In this document: piece by piece, positions 60,400 through 64,000 of the stretch
Position numbering within the stretch: position 1 is the stretch's first letter
Layout of the letters: each line of letters opens with the position of its first letter
Origin: Bacteroidetes bacterium 43-93
GTDB lineage: Bacteria > Bacteroidota > Bacteroidia > Chitinophagales > Chitinophagaceae
Reading direction: 5' to 3'
Length of the DNA: 64,000 nucleotides
NCBI GenBank assembly: GCA_001897855.1
Contig: MKUO01000007.1
Location: 310,001 to 374,000, forward strand
Made by a program: the position numbers and the translations under genes
The notes under the pieces: generated by a model
Told to the model about the DNA's origin: nothing
What the model saw: only the letters and a program-made list of their open reading frames with translations
The model's database searches: none

Positions 60400-61710
60400 A
60401 TGAAAATAATGCTACATGTTATTCTTTCAGCGTTGCTATTCTTGTGCATTACAGCACAGGCACAGGTTTCTTATTTCCCGCCCAAATTGGGAACCACGTG
60501 GGATACATTAAGCCCGGCCTCGCAGGGATGGTGCCCGGACAGGATAGATTCCTTATACAATTACCTGGATCAAAAAAGTACAGATGCTTTTATAGTATTA
60601 ATAGACGGCAAAATAGTTTTAGAGAAATACTTCGGTACTTATACCCGTGACTCTGTGCATTACTGGGCATCGGCAGGTAAGAGCCTGACATCTATGATGG
60701 TGGGTATAGCGCAGGAAAGAGGCTTGCTGGATATTAATAATCCCGCATCTCAATACCTTGGTACGGGATGGACCAGCGAAACGACTGCTAAAGAAAACCT
60801 GGTAACAGTGAGGCATTTGCTTACTATGAATAGTGGGCTGGATGACACACCAACGGGTGGATGTACCAACGAAGATACCACACCCGTTTGCCTGCAGTAT
60901 AAAGCTGATGCAGGCACCCGATGGGCTTATCATACAGGTGCCTATCGCAAGCTGGAATCAATAGTGAGTGAAGTAAACGGGACTACCTATACATCTGCTA
61001 CTAATTCGTTTATTGGCAGCCACATTGGTATGGTAGGACTGTGGTATAATGGGGTATATTATAGCAATGCGCGATCGATGGCGCGTTTTGGTTTGCTGAT
61101 GCTCAATAAAGGCGTTTGGGACAACGATACGGTATTACACGATACCGCCTACTATAACGCGATGATCCATACATCACAGACGTTCAATCTGTCTTACGGT
61201 TATTTGTGGTGGCTGAATGGTAAAGCATCGTGCATGTTGCCACAAACACAGCTGGTATTTCCCGGGGCTATTGTACCCAATGCTCCTGCAGATATGTTTT
61301 GTGCGCTTGGTAAAAATGATCAGAAGATTTACGTGGTGCCCAGCCGGAAAATGGTGGTAATACGCCAGGGAGAAACATCAGGTACGCCTTTATTAGCGCT
61401 TTCCTCCTTTGACAACGAGGTTTGGCGATATATAGATAGCTTGCCTTGTGTTACTACAAATATTGCAGAAGTGAAGCAAGATCATGTGATCAGGGTATTC
61501 CCTAATCCTGCAAAAGATGAATTGCATATAGTATCTGACGGCCCCTTAGGCAGCATTGTGGTTTATAATGCAATGGGCAGCAGGGTTATGAAATATGATA
61601 GTAATACAGGCACTGCAAGTTCTGTAACCTTGCAGGTACAATATCTGCCGCGAGGTTTATACCTGCTACAATCAGGTAATGGCTTCAGCCATAAATTCTA
61701 TAAAGAGTAA
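60400..61710 (+). CDS. Serine hydrolase (beta-lactamase class C fold) with T9SS type A domain
   Basis: 436 residues, secreted. The signal peptide ends AQAQ. The beta-lactamase/transpeptidase-like domain has SAGK (Ser91-Lys94, the SxxK nucleophile), a YHTG in place of the usual Tyr-x-Asn/Ser motif, and a later GYLWWLNGKAS region. The C-terminal T9SS type A sorting domain begins VFPNPAKDELHIVSDG. Probably an esterase or peptidase at the cell surface rather than an antibiotic-resistance enzyme; substrate unknown. Promoter variant TAACTTTA at 60367-60374. Confidence 0.85.
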   Translation: MKIMLHVILSALLFLCITAQAQVSYFPPKLGTTWDTLSPASQGWCPDRIDSLYNYLDQKSTDAFIVLIDGKIVLEKYFGTYTRDSVHYWASAGKSLTSMMVGIAQERGLLDINNPASQYLGTGWTSETTAKENLVTVRHLLTMNSGLDDTPTGGCTNEDTTPVCLQYKADAGTRWAYHTGAYRKLESIVSEVNGTTYTSATNSFIGSHIGMVGLWYNGVYYSNARSMARFGLLMLNKGVWDNDTVLHDTAYYNAMIHTSQTFNLSYGYLWWLNGKASCMLPQTQLVFPGAIVPNAPADMFCALGKNDQKIYVVPSRKMVVIRQGETSGTPLLALSSFDNEVWRYIDSLPCVTTNIAEVKQDHVIRVFPNPAKDELHIVSDGPLGSIVVYNAMGSRVMKYDSNTGTASSVTLQVQYLPRGLYLLQSGNGFSHKFYKE

Positions 61711-61714
61711 CAGT

Positions 61715-62761
61715 CTATTGCGATACTTCGTGATCTACATTGGCTAACTGGCCACAAGCAGCATCGATATCTTTACCACGACTGCGACGGAGGCGGGCAT
61801 TAACACGCTTACTTTCCAGGTAGCGCATAAATGACTCAGTCACGTCATCTTCCGGTTTTGTAAAGTCAGCTTTATCAATAGTATTATACTCGATGATGTT
61901 TACAAGATCTACCGGTACGCGCCTGTAAAGCTTCACCAGTTCATCAGCATCCTTTGCGCTATCGTTGAAGTTCTTGAACAGGATGTATTCAAAAGTGATC
62001 TCGTTCTTAGTCTTCTGATAAAAATAGTTTAGCGCATCTACCAGTTCATCAAGGTTGCTGGTCTCGTTGATGGGCATGATCTTATCGCGCTTGGTATCAT
62101 TGGCAGCGTGCAGCGACAATGCCAGTTTGAAACGAACACCATCATCGCCCAGCTGGCGTATCATTTTAGAAATGCCGGCTGTAGAAACGGTAATACGGCG
62201 GGGGCTCATACCCAGGCAATCGGGCGATGTGATCTTGTCTATTGCCTTCAGTACATTTTTATAGTTCAGCAAAGGTTCGCCCATACCCATGAACACGATA
62301 TTAGTGACCGGTTTGCCATAGTGTTGTAATGATTGCTCATTGGCCAGCGTAACCTCATCTACGATCTCGTCAAAATCCATATTGCGCTTGCGCGGTAGAA
62401 AACCGGTAGCGCAAAACTTGCAGGCAAGGGAGCAACCTACCTGGCTGGAAACGCATACCGTCATCCTTTTTTCTGTAGGGATCAGTACACTTTCAACAAA
62501 ATGGCCATCGTGCAGTTGTAGCCTGTTTTTGATGGTGCCATCGCTGCTAAACTGGCTATGATGGACCCTAACCTTAGGAATAGTAAATTGTTCAGACAGC
62601 TTATCCCTCAACGCCTTAGACAAATTGGTCATTTGCGAAAAATCCCCAACATGTTTCTGCCAAATCCACTCATACACCTGTTTTGCCCTGAATTTTGACT
62701 CACCCCATTCCTTAAACAGGGCTTCCAGGTCTTGCAGGCTGCTGTTCCTGATATTTTTCAT
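61715..62761 (-). CDS. rlmN: Dual-specificity 23S rRNA/tRNA methyltransferase RlmN
   Basis: Radical-SAM enzyme that methylates C2 of A2503 in 23S rRNA and A37 of some tRNAs. 348 residues. The iron-sulfur motif is C-x3-C-x2-C at Cys110, Cys114 and Cys117 (QVGCSLACKFCATGF). The MGMGEPLLNY motif and the C-terminal catalytic Cys at about 336 (DIDAACGQLAN) are present. An exact -7 box (TACCTTTG, 62773-62766) ends four bases before the ATG, so the mRNA is probably leaderless. It converges with the serine hydrolase gene, with four bases between stops. Confidence 0.96.
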   Translation of the reverse strand: MKNIRNSSLQDLEALFKEWGESKFRAKQVYEWIWQKHVGDFSQMTNLSKALRDKLSEQFTIPKVRVHHSQFSSDGTIKNRLQLHDGHFVESVLIPTEKRMTVCVSSQVGCSLACKFCATGFLPRKRNMDFDEIVDEVTLANEQSLQHYGKPVTNIVFMGMGEPLLNYKNVLKAIDKITSPDCLGMSPRRITVSTAGISKMIRQLGDDGVRFKLALSLHAANDTKRDKIMPINETSNLDELVDALNYFYQKTKNEITFEYILFKNFNDSAKDADELVKLYRRVPVDLVNIIEYNTIDKADFTKPEDDVTESFMRYLESKRVNARLRRSRGKDIDAACGQLANVDHEVSQ

Positions 62762-62765
62762 CGTG

Positions 62766-62773
62766 CAAAGGTA
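62766..62773 (-). promoter_or_regulatory. Promoter -7 element of rlmN
   Basis: TACCTTTG on the minus strand, exact TAnnTTTG match, four bases before the start codon. Confidence 0.65.
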
Positions 62774-62853
62774 CGCCCACTATCTCATATAGAATATGGT
62801 ATTATGAAAAGATTAAACCTATATAGGAATTATACATCTTAAATAAATTTTTA

Positions 62854-62860
62854 TATTTTG
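62854..62860 (+). promoter_or_regulatory. Promoter -7-like element of the SRPBCC gene
   Basis: TATTTTG (TAn-TTTG variant). It contains the TTG at 62858 from which the reading frame is open; the real start is therefore the ATG at 62879. Confidence 0.5.
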
Positions 62861-62878
62861 GTAAAAATTCGTCATCGT

Positions 62879-63877
62879 ATGAAAGTATTACGTTTTATCA
62901 TCATCCTGATACTGGTATTGGGATTAGGTTTCCTGGCCTTGTGCCTTTTTGCATCCAAAGAAGTAAGTGTAGAACGAAGCACTACTGTTAATGCGTCGAA
63001 ATCTGTAGTATTCAACCAGATCGTAAAATTTAATAACTGGAAAAACTGGAATCCATGGCTGGAAATGGACAGCACGGTGAAATGGGATGTAAGAGGCAAT
63101 GATGGAGAAAAAGGAAGCACATACCATTATATGGGTAACAAAATAGGAGAAGGAACAACTATTAACGATGGTGTAAGCGATGGAGAGATGAAATACCTGA
63201 TGGATTTTAAAAAGCCGTACCAGTTTAAAGCGGATGGCTATTATAAAGTAGCATCAGAAGGTGGCAAAACCAAAGTGACCTGGTACTACCACCAGGACCT
63301 GAAATTTATGGAGCGCGGTTTTATGGCCATTATGGGTGTAGGCAAGATGCTGGGCAAGCAGTTTGATCGCGGCCTGGAACTGCTGAAAACCTACTCTGAG
63401 GCGCATGCCGATGATACGGCAGTAGTAGGTGCTATTACGGATATTACCTTCCCTGCACATACCTACGCAGCTATACGTAAAATGGTGAAATGGACAGATA
63501 TGCACCAGTTCTTTATGGACAGCTATGCATTACTGGGCCAGCAAGTAGGGCCAAGGATCAATGGGCCAGCGAGCGCTTTGTACTATAACTGGGATGAAGC
63601 AAATATACAGGCAGACCTTGCGGCATGTTTTCCTGTAAGCAGTAACGCGCCCTTCCAGGGAGGTACCATAGCAGAAGTACCGGAGTCAGCAGGATATAAA
63701 ATGGTGTACGTAGGGCCCTATACAAAAAATATGGGCGCTGCTCATAGTTCTATGATGCAGCATGTACAGGCAGCAGGCAAAACGGTTAAATTAAGGATAG
63801 AAGAATACATTAAGATGCCATCGAACGAAACAGACAGTAACAAATACGAAACAAATATCATCTACCTCGTGAACTAA
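62879..63877 (+). CDS. Membrane-anchored SRPBCC protein with GyrI-like ligand domain
   Basis: 332 residues. An N-terminal membrane helix (FIIILILVLGLGFLALCLF) is followed by a START/SRPBCC-fold domain (about 25-165: VNASKSVVFNQIVKFNNWKNWNPWLEMDSTVKWD) and a C-terminal GyrI-like effector-binding domain (about 178-332: PAHTYAAIRKMVKWTDMHQFFMDSYALLGQQVG). Both folds bind small hydrophobic ligands; no DNA-binding domain is fused, so it probably acts as a sensor or scavenger at the membrane. The reading frame is open to a TTG at 62858 that is inside the -7 box. Confidence 0.82.
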   Translation: MKVLRFIIILILVLGLGFLALCLFASKEVSVERSTTVNASKSVVFNQIVKFNNWKNWNPWLEMDSTVKWDVRGNDGEKGSTYHYMGNKIGEGTTINDGVSDGEMKYLMDFKKPYQFKADGYYKVASEGGKTKVTWYYHQDLKFMERGFMAIMGVGKMLGKQFDRGLELLKTYSEAHADDTAVVGAITDITFPAHTYAAIRKMVKWTDMHQFFMDSYALLGQQVGPRINGPASALYYNWDEANIQADLAACFPVSSNAPFQGGTIAEVPESAGYKMVYVGPYTKNMGAAHSSMMQHVQAAGKTVKLRIEEYIKMPSNETDSNKYETNIIYLVN

Positions 63878-63896
63878 AACTCGCCGGGATATATGG

Positions 63897-63926
63897 GCCG
63901 CCTGCACAATCTGCGGGCGGCTTTTT
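63897..63926 (+). terminator. Terminator after the SRPBCC gene
   Basis: Stem GCCGCC-T-GC / GC-G-GGCGGC with loop ACAATCT, followed by TTTTT. Confidence 0.85.
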
Positions 63927-63971
63927 CGTTATTAGACCTGCTGCGCTTATATTCGCAATTCCGTAGTACAG

Positions 63972-64000
63972 ATGAGGATATCCGTAATTATTGTCAACTA
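63972..64000 (+). CDS. Start of a family 2 glycosyltransferase-like gene (truncated)
   Basis: The window ends after nine codons reading MRISVIIVN followed by TA. This is the classic N-terminus of GT-A fold family 2 glycosyltransferases (xxSVIIVNYN). The weak upstream box TATATTCG supports a start here. The rest lies outside the window, so the call rests on the first residues only. Confidence 0.4.

Noticed and set aside
60400..61710. Beta-lactamase conferring antibiotic resistance
   Set aside because: The SxxK motif is shared by many esterases and peptidases; the T9SS tail and the missing Tyr-x-Asn motif suggest a surface hydrolase.

Overview
The window looks like chromosomal DNA of a Bacteroidota bacterium, most likely in the Chitinophagales/Chitinophagaceae area. 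Four things point there: exported proteins with type IX secretion (T9SS) sorting domains (PKD protein at 14367-18959, LamG protein at 46955-48616, serine hydrolase at 60400-61710), a PorP/SprF-like partner, futalosine-type UbiD, and the Bacteroidota promoter -7 element TAnnTTTG in front of many genes. Several of those boxes lie only 3-8 bases before the start codon, so some mRNAs are probably leaderless. There is no rRNA or tRNA gene, CRISPR array, insertion sequence or prophage that I can see; most of the window is core genome.

Layout. 1-4.0 kb: alanine dehydrogenase, a TerB-like protein, and a leftward folD-queE-uppP operon. 4.0-10.1 kb: a leftward CzcCBA-type heavy-metal efflux operon with a histidine-rich small exported protein upstream. 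10.2-14.1 kb: NIF3-like protein translationally coupled to a coiled-coil zinc-ribbon protein, then etfB-etfA. 14.4-20.0 kb: a 1530-residue PKD-repeat T9SS cargo protein and its PorP/SprF-like partner. 20.3-23.3 kb: a small conserved-looking protein, a 440-bp run of stacked terminator-like hairpins, ubiD and a glyoxalase-fold protein. 23.3-29.7 kb (all leftward): GNAT protein, two small exported proteins, a TPR histidine kinase, a 59-residue membrane protein preceded by twin 16-bp palindromes, inorganic pyrophosphatase, and a CLC antiporter. The CLC gene carries fluoride-type CLC-F residues and is preceded by an aptamer that matches the fluoride (crcB) riboswitch element by element. 30-39 kb: exonuclease/GIY-YIG fusion, VWA membrane protein, GNAT-like protein, DUF3575 protein, folP, DUF1599, DoxX-like protein and an OppB-like permease. 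39-43 kb: a phosphate-import set (porin, DUF47/PhoU-like, PiT). 43-51 kb: SWIM-SNF2 ATPase, LamG cargo protein, SurA-like chaperone, TPR protein. 51.5-54.3 kb: small exported protein and a SulP-carbonic anhydrase bicarbonate operon. 54.4-64 kb: pfkA, endonuclease/phosphatase lipoprotein, DsbA-like protein, fabG, fabH, YjbR-like protein, serine hydrolase, rlmN, SRPBCC-GyrI protein, and the first codons of a glycosyltransferase.

The strongest new observation is the fluoride riboswitch on the minus strand at 29735-29790. Its promoter, aptamer and a possible start-codon-masking expression platform can all be read directly. Next are the GGTGA-N6-TCACC twin operator (27475-27512) in front of an otherwise overlooked small membrane-protein gene, the hairpin array at 20585-20882, and several corrected translation starts where an upstream TTG or ATG falls inside or before the promoter -7 box. 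All product names come from reading motifs by eye; no database search was run.
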